64,000 bases of DNA from Pseudomonas resinovorans NBRC 106553 (lineage in GTDB: Bacteria; Pseudomonadota; Gammaproteobacteria; Pseudomonadales; Pseudomonadaceae). The position numbers and the translations under genes are program-made. The stretch spans positions 5,270,001 through 5,334,000 of the forward strand of contig NC_021499.1 of NCBI RefSeq assembly GCF_000412695.1, in the 5' to 3' direction. Shown one piece after another: positions 21,783-30,851 of this stretch; within the stretch, counting starts at the first letter, position 1; each line of letters opens with the position of its first letter. The notes beneath the pieces were generated by a model. It saw only the letters and a program-made list of their open reading frames with translations, had not been told where the DNA came from and did not search any database.

Positions 21783-21810
21783 CCTGATAAAATTCGCTGC
21801 TTTTATCAGG
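21783..21810 (+). promoter_or_regulatory. Perfect 10-bp hairpin overlapping the rsmC ribosome-binding site
   Basis: CCTGATAAAA and TTTTATCAGG are separated by eight bases. The right arm ends in CAGG, which with the following A forms the AGGA that serves as Shine-Dalgarno, 11 bases before the rsmC ATG. It could act as an hprA terminator, an operator, or a structure that hides the ribosome site. Confidence 0.6.
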
Positions 21811-21821
21811 ATCTTCTTCAG

Positions 21822-22817
21822 ATGGACCCACGCAGCGAAGTCCTGCTTCGACAAGCCGACCTGTTCCAGCGCCCACTGCTGCTGGCCGGACTGCCGGCCG
21901 ACGATCTGCTCGGCAGCCTGCCCCAGGCCAGCGGCTGGACCTGGCATGCCGGTGACCAGGCGGCTCTCGAGAGCCGCTTCGCCGGCCGCAGCCACTTCGG
22001 CACCACGCCGCCCGAGGTGGCGTTCGGCGCAGCCGTGCTCTTCCTGCCCAAGTCCCGCGAACTGGCCGACTACCTGCTGAAGGCCCTGGCCGCGCGGCTG
22101 CCCGGTGGCGAGTTGTTCCTGGTGGGCGAGAAGCGTGGCGGTATCGAAGGCGCCGCCAAACAACTGGCCGCGTTCGGCACGCCGCGCAAGCTGGACAGTG
22201 CGCGCCATTGCCAGCTGTGGAAGGTCGATATAGGCGAGGCCCCCGCAGTCCCTGACCTGGAGGCCCTGGCCCAACGCTATCGGCTGGACCTGGCCGACGG
22301 CCCGCTGGACGTCGTCACCCTGCCCGGCGTGTTCAGCCATGGCCGCCTGGATCGCGGCACTTCACTGCTGCTGGAACAACTGGACGGCCTGCCCAGTGGC
22401 CACCTGCTGGACTTCGGCTGCGGCGCCGGCGTGCTCGGCGCGGCGCTCAAGCGACGTTATCCACAGAGCCGCCTGACCCTGCTGGATGTGGACGCCTTCG
22501 CGGTGGCCAGCAGCCGCCTGACCCTGGCCGCCAATGGCCTGGAGGCGGAGGTGATCGCCGCCGACGGCATCCATGGCGCGCCCGAGGGCCTGGCCGCGAT
22601 CGTCAGCAATCCGCCCTTCCACCAGGGTGTGCATACCCACTACCAGGCCAGCGAAGACCTGCTGCGCGCCGCTCGCCGGCACCTGGTCGCAGGGGGCGAG
22701 TTGCGCCTGGTGGCCAACAGTTTCCTCAAGTACCCGCCGCTGATCGAGCAGCACCTGGGTCCCTGCCGCCTGCTTGCCGAAGGCGACGGCTTCCGTATAT
22801 ACAGCGCCCGCCGCTGA
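21822..22817 (+). CDS. rsmC: 16S rRNA (guanine-1207-N2) methyltransferase RsmC
   Basis: A 331-residue SAM-dependent rRNA methyltransferase modifying G1207 of 16S rRNA in the 30S subunit. Two-domain layout as in the family: a degenerate N-terminal methyltransferase-like domain (1-165) and an active C-terminal domain with [18 protein letters not shown] motif [15 protein letters not shown] (about 195-209) and the catalytic [13 protein letters not shown] (about 262-274). Length matches E. coli RsmC (343) with small trimming. It lies 51 bases after hprA; the leader contains a hairpin that may control initiation. Confidence 0.92.
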   Translation: MDPRSEVLLRQADLFQRPLLLAGLPADDLLGSLPQASGWTWHAGDQAALESRFAGRSHFGTTPPEVAFGAAVLFLPKSRELADYLLKALAARLPGGELFLVGEKRGGIEGAAKQLAAFGTPRKLDSARHCQLWKVDIGEAPAVPDLEALAQRYRLDLADGPLDVVTLPGVFSHGRLDRGTSLLLEQLDGLPSGHLLDFGCGAGVLGAALKRRYPQSRLTLLDVDAFAVASSRLTLAANGLEAEVIAADGIHGAPEGLAAIVSNPPFHQGVHTHYQASEDLLRAARRHLVAGGELRLVANSFLKYPPLIEQHLGPCRLLAEGDGFRIYSARR

Positions 22818-22905
22818 CCTGGCGTACCCCCACACTCTCTGCATACTCAAGCGGCAACCAATAGCCGCCCTTGCCCGGCATGAACCGGGAGACCTGGAGT
22901 TTTTC

Positions 22906-24378
22906 TTGACCGATCTCAACACTGCCAGCTCCGCGCCCACGCAGGGCGGGCTGCACCGTTCCCTCAAGCCGCGCCACCTGAACATGATCGCCATCGGTGG
23001 CTCCATCGGCACCGGGCTGTTCGTCGCCTCCGGCGCGACGGTCGCCACCGCCGGGCCGGGCGGTGCGCTGCTCGCCTACGCGCTGATCGGGATAATGGTC
23101 TACTTCCTCATGACCAGCCTCGGGGAGATGGCCGCGCACATTCCGGTTTCCGGCTCGTTCAGCACCTATGGCAGCCGGTTCGTCGACGATGGCTTCGGTT
23201 TCGCCCTGGGTTGGAACTACTGGTACAACTGGGCGGTGACCATCGCCGCCGAGCTGGTGGCGGCCCAGCTGATCATGAGCTTCTGGCTGCCGGACGTGCC
23301 CGGCCTCTACTGGAGCGCGCTGTTCCTCGGCATCATGTTCCTGCTCAACGTGATCTCGGTGAAGGGTTTCGGCGAGAGCGAGTTCTGGTTCGCGCTGATC
23401 AAGGTGGTGGCGGTACTGGTGTTCATCGGCATCGGCCTGGCGACCATCTTCGGCATCATGGGCGGTATCGAGGCGCCCGGCTTCAGCAACTTCACCATGG
23501 GCGACGCGCCCTTCGTCGGCGGCCTGCAAGCCATGGTCGGGGTGGCGATGATCGCCGGCTTCTCCTTCCAGGGCACCGAGCTGATCGGCATCGCCGCGGG
23601 CGAGTCGGAAAACCCCAGGAAGAACATCCCCATCGCCATCCGCCAGGTGTTCTGGCGCATCCTGATGTTCTACATCCTGGCGATCTTCGTGATCGGCATG
23701 CTGATTCCCTACACCGATCCGAACCTCTTGAAGAACGACGCCAGCGACATCAGCGTGTCGCCCTTCACCCTGCTCTTCGAGCGCGCCGGTTTCGCCGCCG
23801 CCGCCAGCGTGATGAACGCGGTGATCCTCACCGCCATCCTCTCGGCCGGCAACTCGGGCATGTATGCCTCCACCCGCATGCTCTACAACCTGGCCCTGCA
23901 GGGTAAGGCACCGAAGCTGTTCGCCCGCCTCTCCGCCAGCGGCGTGCCGCGCAACGCGCTCTACGCCACCACCCTGGTGGGCGCGCTGTGCTTCTTCGCC
24001 TCCATCGTCGGCGACGCCACCCTCTACACCTGGCTGCTGAACACCTCGGGCATGTGCGGTTTCATCGCCTGGCTGGGCATCGCCATCTCCCACTACCGCT
24101 TCCGCAAGGGCTACCTGGCCCAGGGTGGCCGTCTCGAGGACCTGCCCTACCGCGCCCGGCTGTTCCCCTTCGGCCCACTGTTCGCCTTCAGCCTGTGCCT
24201 GCTGATCACCCTGGGGCAGAACTACCAGGCGTTCTTCGGCGAGCGGATCGACTGGGCCGGCCTCACCGCCACCTACATCAGCCTGCCGCTGTTCCTCGCC
24301 ATCTGGCTGGGCTACCGCTTCAAGAAGGGCAGCCGCCTGGTGTCCTACAGCGAAATGGATGTGCGCCCCAGCGACTGA
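22906..24378 (+). CDS. lysP: Lysine-type amino-acid permease (APC family)
   Basis: A 490-residue inner-membrane amino-acid:proton symporter with about 12 hydrophobic segments. The family signature MIAIGGSIGTGLFVASG (about 26-42) and the GWNYWYNWAVTIAAELVAAQ segment match LysP-type transporters, and the length equals E. coli LysP (489). The start is a TTG: it gives the conserved beginning TDLNTASS and has GGAG seven bases upstream, whereas the ATG 44 codons earlier lies inside the rsmC gene. Lysine specificity is inferred from similarity and from the gene order rsmC-lysP recalled in P. aeruginosa. Confidence 0.85.
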   Translation: MTDLNTASSAPTQGGLHRSLKPRHLNMIAIGGSIGTGLFVASGATVATAGPGGALLAYALIGIMVYFLMTSLGEMAAHIPVSGSFSTYGSRFVDDGFGFALGWNYWYNWAVTIAAELVAAQLIMSFWLPDVPGLYWSALFLGIMFLLNVISVKGFGESEFWFALIKVVAVLVFIGIGLATIFGIMGGIEAPGFSNFTMGDAPFVGGLQAMVGVAMIAGFSFQGTELIGIAAGESENPRKNIPIAIRQVFWRILMFYILAIFVIGMLIPYTDPNLLKNDASDISVSPFTLLFERAGFAAAASVMNAVILTAILSAGNSGMYASTRMLYNLALQGKAPKLFARLSASGVPRNALYATTLVGALCFFASIVGDATLYTWLLNTSGMCGFIAWLGIAISHYRFRKGYLAQGGRLEDLPYRARLFPFGPLFAFSLCLLITLGQNYQAFFGERIDWAGLTATYISLPLFLAIWLGYRFKKGSRLVSYSEMDVRPSD

Positions 24379-24424
24379 CCGCATGACGCATCGCACTTGC
24401 CGGGACGACCCGGCTTGTGCACAA

Positions 24425-24603
24425 TGCGCCCCGTCCTAGGGGAGTAGTCTCCCGCGAGCGCCCTGCTCGCCCGGCGTGCGTCAACATACTTGGTCCACAG
24501 ACCATGGCGCATGCGACCCAGAGCCTGCATAGACAGGCCCGCGGTTTGACAAGACCTATGACACACACAACCTGACCCGGGGTGGGCAGATTGCGTGTGT
24601 CAT
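24425..24603 (+). promoter_or_regulatory. yybP-ykoY-type manganese riboswitch
   Basis: The leader of the GDT1-family gene carries the conserved aptamer blocks GGGGAGTAG (24439-24447), CGTCAACATACT (24479-24490) and AAGACCTATG (24551-24560), in the order and spacing of gammaproteobacterial yybP-ykoY RNAs. These sense Mn2+ and switch on Mn exporters. ATGACACAC (24558-24566) can pair perfectly with GTGTGTCAT (24595-24603), leaving the ribosome site about 25 bases downstream; this is the likely expression-platform helix. Aptamer boundaries are approximate. Confidence 0.88.
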
Positions 24604-24637
24604 GGTGATTAGTCGACCCGCCCCCGTAGGAACCCTG

Positions 24638-25222
24638 ATGCTGGAATCCCTCTTCGTCCCGACCCTGATCGTCGCCCTCGCTGAAATCGGCGACAAGACG
24701 CAATTGCTCGCATTGCTGCTGGCCGCCCGCTTCCGCAAGCCCTGGCCGATCATCTGGGGCATAGTCGCCGCCACCCTGGCCAACCACTTCGCCGCCGGCG
24801 CCGTGGGTTCCTGGGTCGCCAGTTTCTTCTCCGCCGCCACCCTGAGCTGGATCCTCGCCGCGTCCTTCGCCGCCGTTGCGCTCTGGACCCTGGTGCCGGA
24901 CAAACTGGACGACGACGAAGAGTCCGGCCTGAAGAAATATGGCCCCTTCGTCACCACGCTGGTGGCCTTCTTCCTCGCCGAGATGGGTGACAAGACCCAG
25001 GTCGCCACCGTGATGCTGGCCGCGCAGTACCCGCACTTCATCATGGTCGTGCTGGGCACCACGCTCGGCATGCTGATCGCCAACGTCCCGGTGGTGCTGG
25101 CCGGCAACTTCGCCGCCGACCGCCTGCCGCTGACGCTGATCCGCCGCCTGGCTTCCTCCGCCTTCGCCGCCCTGGCCCTCTACGCCGTGTACCAGGCGCT
25201 GAAGCTGAGCGGCCTGCTCTGA
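24638..25222 (+). CDS. TMEM165/GDT1-family (UPF0016) manganese exporter
   Basis: A 194-residue inner-membrane protein of two homologous three-helix halves, each with the family motif: AEIGDKTQ near residue 15 and AEMGDKTQ near 113. GDT1-family proteins transport Mn2+/Ca2+; bacterial members (for example MneA of Vibrio) export Mn2+. The Mn-type riboswitch directly upstream strongly supports that role. An ATG twelve codons earlier lies inside the riboswitch 3' helix, so the ATG at MLESLFVPT with TAGGA upstream was chosen. A 14-bp perfect hairpin follows the stop. Confidence 0.9.
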   Translation: MLESLFVPTLIVALAEIGDKTQLLALLLAARFRKPWPIIWGIVAATLANHFAAGAVGSWVASFFSAATLSWILAASFAAVALWTLVPDKLDDDEESGLKKYGPFVTTLVAFFLAEMGDKTQVATVMLAAQYPHFIMVVLGTTLGMLIANVPVVLAGNFAADRLPLTLIRRLASSAFAALALYAVYQALKLSGLL

Positions 25223-25230
25223 CCCCCGGC

Positions 25231-25262
25231 GCGATACCCATCGGAGCACCGATGGGTATCGC
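25231..25262 (+). terminator. Perfect 14-bp hairpin after the Mn exporter gene
   Basis: GCGATACCCATCGG and CCGATGGGTATCGC flank an AGCA loop. There is no T-run, so it is either a rho-assisted terminator, a 3'-end stabiliser or a protein-binding palindrome. Confidence 0.55.
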
Positions 25263-25352
25263 CCGGCCGGCGGCGATATGGCGTTTCGGCCAATGGCGGC
25301 GCCGGCCGAACCGGTAAAGTGGCGCGCTGGATCAAGGCGCAGGGAGCGCAGC

Positions 25353-25796
25353 ATGTCACTGGACGATATGAAGCGGCTGGTACGCCAGCACATCGAGCTG
25401 TCCTGGAACAAGGGCCGCCTGGCCCTGACCGAGCAGCTGCAGAGCAAGGACTTCCTCTACAAGAGCTCCTTCATCGGCCGCCCCCTGGGCAGCGCCGCCT
25501 ACAGCCAGATGGTGGCGAACATCCGCGACGCCATGCCCGACCTGGAGGTGGTGATCGAGGAGTGCATCGCCGAAGGCAACAAGGTGGTGACCTGGTCCAC
25601 CCTGATCGGCAGCATCCAGAAGCCCGCCCTGGGCTACCCGCCCAGCGACAAGATCCTCAGCATCTCGGCCATGGCCTTCTGGACCTTCAACAGCGTGGGC
25701 GAGGTGCAGGAGATCTGCACCATGTTCGACATGGAAAGCTTCCGCGCCCAACTCGGCCTCGCGACCCAGCCCCTGGCGGAAAAGACCCAGCCCTGA
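25353..25796 (+). CDS. SnoaL-like / NTF2-fold ester cyclase-family protein
   Basis: A 147-residue cytoplasmic protein. Pattern: N-terminal helix DDMKRLVRQHIELSWNKGRL, then a strand/helix order with MVANIRDAMPDLEVVIEE and a late KILSISAMAFWTFNSVGEVQEI, typical of the SnoaL-like polyketide cyclase branch of the NTF2 fold. Such proteins often lack a known substrate. AGGGAG precedes the ATG. It is convergent with the epimerase gene, the two stops being adjacent. No catalytic assignment is attempted. Confidence 0.7.
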   Translation: MSLDDMKRLVRQHIELSWNKGRLALTEQLQSKDFLYKSSFIGRPLGSAAYSQMVANIRDAMPDLEVVIEECIAEGNKVVTWSTLIGSIQKPALGYPPSDKILSISAMAFWTFNSVGEVQEICTMFDMESFRAQLGLATQPLAEKTQP

Positions 25797-26780
25797 TCAG
25801 AGATAGCCGTTGGCGCGGAACCAGCCGATGGTGCGTTCCAGGGTGACCTCCAGCGGCGTCTCGGCGACGAAGCCCAGTTCGTGGCGCGCCTTGCTGCCGT
25901 CGAGGAACTGCCCGCCCGCCATGACGGCGATGGCGGTGTCATCCAGCTTCGGCAATTCGCCCGACAGCCGATAACGCAGCCGTCCCAGCACCGCCATGCC
26001 CTTGGCCAGCGCCAGCGGCATGGGCTGCGGTGGCGGTACCTGGAGCAGGGTGGCGATGCGTTCGGTCAGCTCGGCCATCTCGATGTTCCGCCCGGTCAGC
26101 AGGTAGCGTTCGCCCACCCGCCCCTTCTCCAGCGCCAGCAGCAGTCCGCGTCCGGCATCGGCGGCATCCACCAGGTTGCGTCGACCGGGCACGTAGTGGG
26201 TCATCCAGCCTTGCGCCATGGCCAACACCAGACGCCCGGTGCTGGGCACCGAGTCGAACTCGCCCAGGCACATGCCCGGAATCCCGATGATCACCGGCAA
26301 GCCGTTGCGGGCCTGCTCGCGGGCCTGTTCGTCCAGGGCCCACTTGCTCAGCAGGTAGGGGTTCTTCCAGCGGGGCATGCCCTCGTAGAACAGCCCCTCG
26401 TGGCCGGGCAGGCCTTCAGGGTGCTGCGGCAGGGCGATGGCCGCGCCGGTGTAGAGGATGCGTGGCACATGGGCGGCCAGGCAGGCGGCGTAGAAATGGT
26501 TGTTCTGGTCCAGGGCGCTGGCGACTTCCTCTTGCCAGCGGCGTGGCCGCTTCGGGTAGCCGGCGGCGCAGAAGATCACGCCATCCAGGCCGGACAGGGC
26601 TCGGGCAAGGCCGGCATGGTCGAGCAGTTCGGCGCTGCGACACTCGGCCTCCAGGTAGGCCAGCCGCTGGATACGCGACGCCGGCCGATGAACCAGGACC
26701 AGCTGGTGCCCCGCGGCCTTCACCGCCCGCGCCGCGTGGTGGCCGAGCAGGCCGGTTGCTCCGATGACGGCGATTTTCAC
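25797..26780 (-). CDS. NAD(P)-dependent epimerase/dehydratase (dihydroflavonol reductase-like SDR)
   Basis: A 327-residue extended short-chain dehydrogenase with the Rossmann start MKIAVIGATGLLGHHAARAV (GxxGxxG near 7-13) and the active-site YLLSKWALDEQA (YxxxK near 142-146). The substrate is unknown. The start codon is GTG, chosen because GAGGAG stands five bases upstream and it begins directly at the Rossmann strand. The gene order with the M48 protease and chemoreceptor recalls P. aeruginosa. Confidence 0.82.
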   Translation of the reverse strand: MKIAVIGATGLLGHHAARAVKAAGHQLVLVHRPASRIQRLAYLEAECRSAELLDHAGLARALSGLDGVIFCAAGYPKRPRRWQEEVASALDQNNHFYAACLAAHVPRILYTGAAIALPQHPEGLPGHEGLFYEGMPRWKNPYLLSKWALDEQAREQARNGLPVIIGIPGMCLGEFDSVPSTGRLVLAMAQGWMTHYVPGRRNLVDAADAGRGLLLALEKGRVGERYLLTGRNIEMAELTERIATLLQVPPPQPMPLALAKGMAVLGRLRYRLSGELPKLDDTAIAVMAGGQFLDGSKARHELGFVAETPLEVTLERTIGWFRANGYL

Positions 26781-26920
26781 TGCAACTCCTCATCCGCTGG
26801 AGATTCGCCATCCGCTGTTCGCGAGGTGGCGGCAAGCAGTCTAGAACGCGGGTTGCCGGGATGCCAGGAGGATTTCCCCTGGCGCCTTAGGGGCCGGCGA
26901 AACGTCACCTGCCCTGGGGA

Positions 26921-27742
26921 TCAGCCACGTTTTCCCTTGGCTTGCTCGTAGAGCGGCATCACCTTTGGAATGGCCGCCTGCAACGACGCGATGCGCGAGC
27001 CGGACGAGGGGTGGGTACTCATGAACTCCGGCGGTGCGCCGCCACCGGCCTGCTCCATCTTCTTCCACAGGGTGATCGCGGCGTTCGGGTCGTAGCCCGC
27101 ACGGGCGGCCAGCTCCAGGCCGATCAGGTCGGCTTCGTTCTCGTTGGAGCGGCTGTTGGGCAGGGTCATCAGGTACTCGACCCCGGTGTTGGCCACACCC
27201 AGGCCGACCTGGCCGACGCCCAGTACCGAACCGATCTGGCTGGCCATCTGCACGCCATAGGCCTTGGACATGGCTTCACGGCTGTGCTCACGCAGGGCGT
27301 GGGCGACTTCGTGGCCCATTACCGCCGCCAGTTCGTCGTCGGTAAGCTGGAGTTTCTCGATCAGGCCGCTGTAGACGATGATCTTGCCGCCCGGACCGCA
27401 GTTGGCGTTGAGCTCGTCGCTGTCGATCAGGTTGGCGTCCCAGTCCCATTGCGCGGCGTCGGGGCGGAACACCGGGGTCTGCGCGATGAGGCGCTTGGCG
27501 ATGGCATCGACACGCTTGGCGTTGGTGCTGTTCTTGTCCAGCTCGCCCTTCTGCGAGGCCTCGCTCAGGGTCTGCTGATAGGACTGGGCGTACTTCTGGT
27601 TCAGCTCGGCGCTCGACAGCATGCTGAACATGTATTGCTTGCGTTCGACGCCTACCGCGCCGCCGCTGGTGGTGTTGACGGCCTGGCATCCTGCCAGGAT
27701 CAGGGCCGCGGTCAGCCCGGACAGGTAAAACAGCTTGGCCAT
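26921..27742 (-). CDS. M48-family metalloprotease lipoprotein
   Basis: A 273-residue envelope protease. The lipoprotein signal has lipobox LAGC (Cys near 19); the zinc motif MGHEVAHALREHSREA (HEVAH near 145) is followed by the third ligand in SNENEADLIGLELAARAG, and then FMSTHPSSGSRI, typical of LoiP/YcaL-type M48 proteins involved in outer-membrane protein quality control. The ATG at MAKLFYLSG has GGAGAG upstream; an earlier in-frame start would bury the signal peptide. It is divergent from the chemoreceptor gene. Confidence 0.88.
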   Translation of the reverse strand: MAKLFYLSGLTAALILAGCQAVNTTSGGAVGVERKQYMFSMLSSAELNQKYAQSYQQTLSEASQKGELDKNSTNAKRVDAIAKRLIAQTPVFRPDAAQWDWDANLIDSDELNANCGPGGKIIVYSGLIEKLQLTDDELAAVMGHEVAHALREHSREAMSKAYGVQMASQIGSVLGVGQVGLGVANTGVEYLMTLPNSRSNENEADLIGLELAARAGYDPNAAITLWKKMEQAGGGAPPEFMSTHPSSGSRIASLQAAIPKVMPLYEQAKGKRG

Positions 27743-27915
27743 GTTGGCTCTCCATCTCTTTGCGAGGTCGGTAATGCTACGGCGGGCCTGGAACCCCGGC
27801 AACCGCGTCGCATGTAGACAAGCCGGCAGCGCATTTATCCCCAACGACGATTTAGGAAATTGCACAGTGCGGCCGATATAGAGAAATACGGCGTTTTCCT
27901 CTTTCCGGAGCCCCC

Positions 27916-30057
27916 ATGAAGTTCAAGTCCATCCAGTTCTCCATTGCCGCCCTGGCGGGAGCCAGCGTGCTGGCCGTGGTCGCAGCCCTGGTGCTCTATG
28001 CACTGTTTTCCGGTGCCCGCACCCAGGAGCTGGTGCAACAACGCACCCAGGCACTGCTCGAGCAGGGCATCAAGGAACGCCTGGTGGCGCTGGCGCGTTC
28101 CCAGGTCAGCCAGATCCAGCGCGAGCTGGAAATGCCCCTGGGGGTCTCCAGGAACATCGCCAACCTCAACGCGCTGCTGGCTGAAAAGGACGCCTCCGGC
28201 AATCCGCAGCTGACCATCAGTCGCGAGCACCTGAGCAACCTGGTGCACCAGACCCTCGTGCAGAACCCCAAGTTGCTCGACGCCTTCATCGGCTGGGAAG
28301 CCAACGCCTTCGATGGCAGCGACGGCCTCTACGCCGGGCAGACCGAGCAGGGCTACGACGACAGCGGTCGCTTCATGCCCTGGTGGTACCGGACCCCCGA
28401 CGGCGGCTACAAGCTGGAAGCCCTGGGGCCGACCATGGAAAGCAGCAAGCTGCTGCCCACCGGCGTGCGCGAGGGCGAGTACTACCTGTGCCCGAAGGAG
28501 ACCGGCAAGCCTTGCGTGATTGACCCGGCCCCCTACGAGATGGCCGGCAAGATGGTGATGATGTCGTCGTTCAACGCCCCGATCATGGTGGGCGGCAAGT
28601 TCCTCGGCTCGGTGGGTACCGACCTCTCCCTGGACTTCATCCAGGAGCTGCTGAACAAGGCCGACACCCAGCTCTACGATGGCGCCGGGGAAATGGCCCT
28701 GGTGGCCAGCAACGGCCGCCTGGTGGCCTACACCCGCGACCCCGCGAAGCTGGGCGAACCCAGCGCCAGCGTGCTCGGCGCCGCCACGGTCGAGCAACTC
28801 AAGAACCAGCCCCTGGGCGAGCCGCACTTCAGCGTCGACCCGCAACAGGACATGATCGAACTGTTGCTGCCCTTCGGCATCGCCGACAGCGGCGCCCGCT
28901 GGACCCTGGTGCTGCAACTGCCCCAGGCCGTTGTGCTGAAGGACCTGAAAGCGCTGCAGGGCGAGCTCAGCGCCCAGCGCGACGCCGATATCTTCGGCAT
29001 GACCCTGGTGGGCCTGCTGATCGCCGGCCTCGGCCTGCTGGTGATCTGGTTCGTCGGCTACGGCATCGCCCGCCCGCTGCGCCAGATGGTCGGCATGCTC
29101 GACGACATCGCCAAGGGCGACGGCGACCTGACCCAGCGCCTGCACAACAACCGCGCCGACGAGATGGGCGCGATCGCCGGTGGCTTCAACACCTTCCTCG
29201 GCAAGCTGCAGTCGATGATCAGCCAGGTGGTGACCTCGGTGCAGAAGGTCAGTGACTCCTCCGAGCACACCGCCGATATCGCCATCCGCACCAACCAGGG
29301 CGTGCAGAAGCAGCTGGCGGAGATCGAACTGGTGGCCACCGCCGTCCACGAGATGACCGCCACCGCCCAGGACGTGGCGCGCAACGCCACCCACGCGGCG
29401 GAAGCCGCCAGCCACGCCGACCAGGCGGCCAACCACGGCAAGCGCATCGTCCATAGCACCGCCGAAGCCATCACCGCCCTGGCCACCGAGATCGGCCGCG
29501 CGGTTGGCGTGGTGCAGACCCTGGCCAAGGACAGCGAGAACATCAACGCCATCCTGGTGGCGATCCGTGGCATCGCCGAGCAGACCAACCTGCTCGCGCT
29601 CAACGCCGCCATCGAGGCCGCGCGTGCCGGCGAACAGGGCCGCGGTTTCGCCGTGGTGGCCGACGAGGTGCGCAACCTGGCGCAGAAGACCCAGCAGGCC
29701 ACCGAAGAGATCCAGACCATGATCCAGCAGCTGCAGCACGGCACCCGTGAAGTGGTGAAGGTGATGCAGGACAGCCAGGAGAAGACCGACACCAGCGTGC
29801 AACACGCCAACGAGGCGGCCCATGCGCTGGAGTCCATCACCCAGGCGGTGTCGGTGATCAACGACATGAACACCCAGATCGCCAGCGCCGCCGAGGAGCA
29901 GAGCGCGGTGGCCGAGGACATCAACCGCAACGTGACCAACATCGGCCAGGTCGCCAACGAGGTGGCCGGCGGCGCCGACGAAGCCTCCCAGGCCAGCGCG
30001 GAGCTGACCAAGCTGGCGGAGCAGCAACGACGGCTGATCAATCAGTTCAAGGTGTAA
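27916..30057 (+). CDS. dCACHE methyl-accepting chemotaxis protein
   Basis: A 713-residue chemoreceptor. TM1 (about 8-30), a large periplasmic dCACHE domain (about 35-350; includes [33 protein letters not shown] and [13 protein letters not shown]), TM2 (about 360-380), HAMP, and a cytoplasmic signalling tip with the invariant [20 protein letters not shown] segment. From memory the syntenic P. aeruginosa gene encodes PctD, a receptor for choline and acetylcholine; whether the ligand is the same here would need comparison of the pocket. A strong terminator follows. Confidence 0.9.
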   Translation: MKFKSIQFSIAALAGASVLAVVAALVLYALFSGARTQELVQQRTQALLEQGIKERLVALARSQVSQIQRELEMPLGVSRNIANLNALLAEKDASGNPQLTISREHLSNLVHQTLVQNPKLLDAFIGWEANAFDGSDGLYAGQTEQGYDDSGRFMPWWYRTPDGGYKLEALGPTMESSKLLPTGVREGEYYLCPKETGKPCVIDPAPYEMAGKMVMMSSFNAPIMVGGKFLGSVGTDLSLDFIQELLNKADTQLYDGAGEMALVASNGRLVAYTRDPAKLGEPSASVLGAATVEQLKNQPLGEPHFSVDPQQDMIELLLPFGIADSGARWTLVLQLPQAVVLKDLKALQGELSAQRDADIFGMTLVGLLIAGLGLLVIWFVGYGIARPLRQMVGMLDDIAKGDGDLTQRLHNNRADEMGAIAGGFNTFLGKLQSMISQVVTSVQKVSDSSEHTADIAIRTNQGVQKQLAEIELVATAVHEMTATAQDVARNATHAAEAASHADQAANHGKRIVHSTAEAITALATEIGRAVGVVQTLAKDSENINAILVAIRGIAEQTNLLALNAAIEAARAGEQGRGFAVVADEVRNLAQKTQQATEEIQTMIQQLQHGTREVVKVMQDSQEKTDTSVQHANEAAHALESITQAVSVINDMNTQIASAAEEQSAVAEDINRNVTNIGQVANEVAGGADEASQASAELTKLAEQQRRLINQFKV

Positions 30058-30061
30058 GACG

Positions 30062-30089
30062 AAAAGCCCCTCGCAGGAGGGGCTTTTTC
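30062..30089 (+). terminator. Terminator after the chemoreceptor gene
   Basis: The hairpin AAAGCCCCTC / GAGGGGCTTT is followed by TTCA. Confidence 0.85.
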
Positions 30090-30113
30090 ATGGAGGCGAG
30101 TTCAATCGCCAAG

Positions 30114-30201
30114 TCGTAGGTTGGGCTGAGGCACGAAGCCCAACAACGCTGCATGCCGGGTGGGGGCGTTGGGCTTCGCTTCGCTCTGCACCAACCTACG
30201 A
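30114..30201. repeat. Dispersed palindromic repeat, TCGTAGGTTGG ... CCAACCTACGA type
   Basis: The ends are inverted (TCGTAGGTTGGGC and ACCAACCTACGA), with an internal GAAGCCCAAC / GTTGGGCTTC pair. Related copies lie at 42146-42239 and, truncated, at 63399-63433; fragments resembling its centre are at 36049-36076 and 42103-42134. Its arrangement suggests a REP-like or MITE-like element; no transposase is nearby. Confidence 0.75.
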
Positions 30202-30211
30202 ATGCCGCATA

Positions 30212-30826
30212 TCACGCCGGCGTCAGGCACTCCGGCCCATCGAGCTTGGGATCGTTCACCAGCGTAGCCAGCGCCCGCTCGCGCAGCTGCGGCCCCGGTC
30301 GACCCAGCAATTCGAGCAACTGCAAGGGCGTCGAGTCGGCGGCCAGCCAGAGGTCCTGGGCCTGCTCATCCAGCACCAGCGGGCGACGCAGGTCGGCCAC
30401 CGGCTGGGTGACCATGGCCAGGCTGAGGTACTCCACATCGCCCACCGGGTAGGCCTCCCAGAGCGCGGCCAGATACAGGGTTCCGCCCTCGGCGCTGACC
30501 CAGTAGGGGCGTTTGCGCACGCCGCGCCACTCGTAGAAACCGTTGGCCAGGATCAGGCAACGCCGGGAGCGGAAGGGCTCGCGGAACATCGGCTGGTCGG
30601 CCAGGGTTTCCACCCGGGCGTGGGCGGGCGTCTTCGACAGGTCGGTGAGCCAGGCGGGGGTGAGGCCCCAGCGGGCCTCGTCGACACGGCGCTGGCCGTC
30701 CAGCTCCCGCAGCATCAACACCCGGCCGCCAGGAGCGAGGTTCCAGTGCGGCTGTTGGCCGGCGGGAAAACCGGGAAGGGACGCCAGTGCGGGCGACCAG
30801 CGGAACAGGGCTAAACGTCCAGACAT
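30212..30826 (-). CDS. SRAP/YedK-fold protein lacking the catalytic residues
   Basis: A 204-residue protein of the SRAP (HMCES/YedK) fold, whose active members crosslink to abasic sites in single-stranded DNA. Fold landmarks are clear: WNLAPGGRVLML, ARWGLTPAW, RVETLADQPMF, RRCLILANGFYEW and RRPLVLDEQ. Three of four catalytic positions are changed against E. coli YedK: Cys2 is Ser (ATG TCT), Asn of the NARxET motif is His69, and the His of IHDRRPLVL is Asp; only Glu99 remains. The ATG is chosen because family members start MxGR. The RBS is weak. It may be a non-catalytic DNA-binding or regulatory paralogue. Confidence 0.85.
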   Translation of the reverse strand: MSGRLALFRWSPALASLPGFPAGQQPHWNLAPGGRVLMLRELDGQRRVDEARWGLTPAWLTDLSKTPAHARVETLADQPMFREPFRSRRCLILANGFYEWRGVRKRPYWVSAEGGTLYLAALWEAYPVGDVEYLSLAMVTQPVADLRRPLVLDEQAQDLWLAADSTPLQLLELLGRPGPQLRERALATLVNDPKLDGPECLTPA

Positions 30827-30851
30827 TGGGGCTGCCAGTTCGGAGCGGGGA

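Noticed and set aside
24602..24637. Upstream ATG as start of the Mn exporter
   Set aside because: It lies inside the riboswitch 3' helix, lacks a ribosome site, and adds residues not typical of the GDT1 family.
27835..30027. 730-codon open frame antisense to the chemoreceptor
   Set aside because: Low-complexity Gly/His/Leu translation; the sense strand encodes a textbook chemotaxis receptor.
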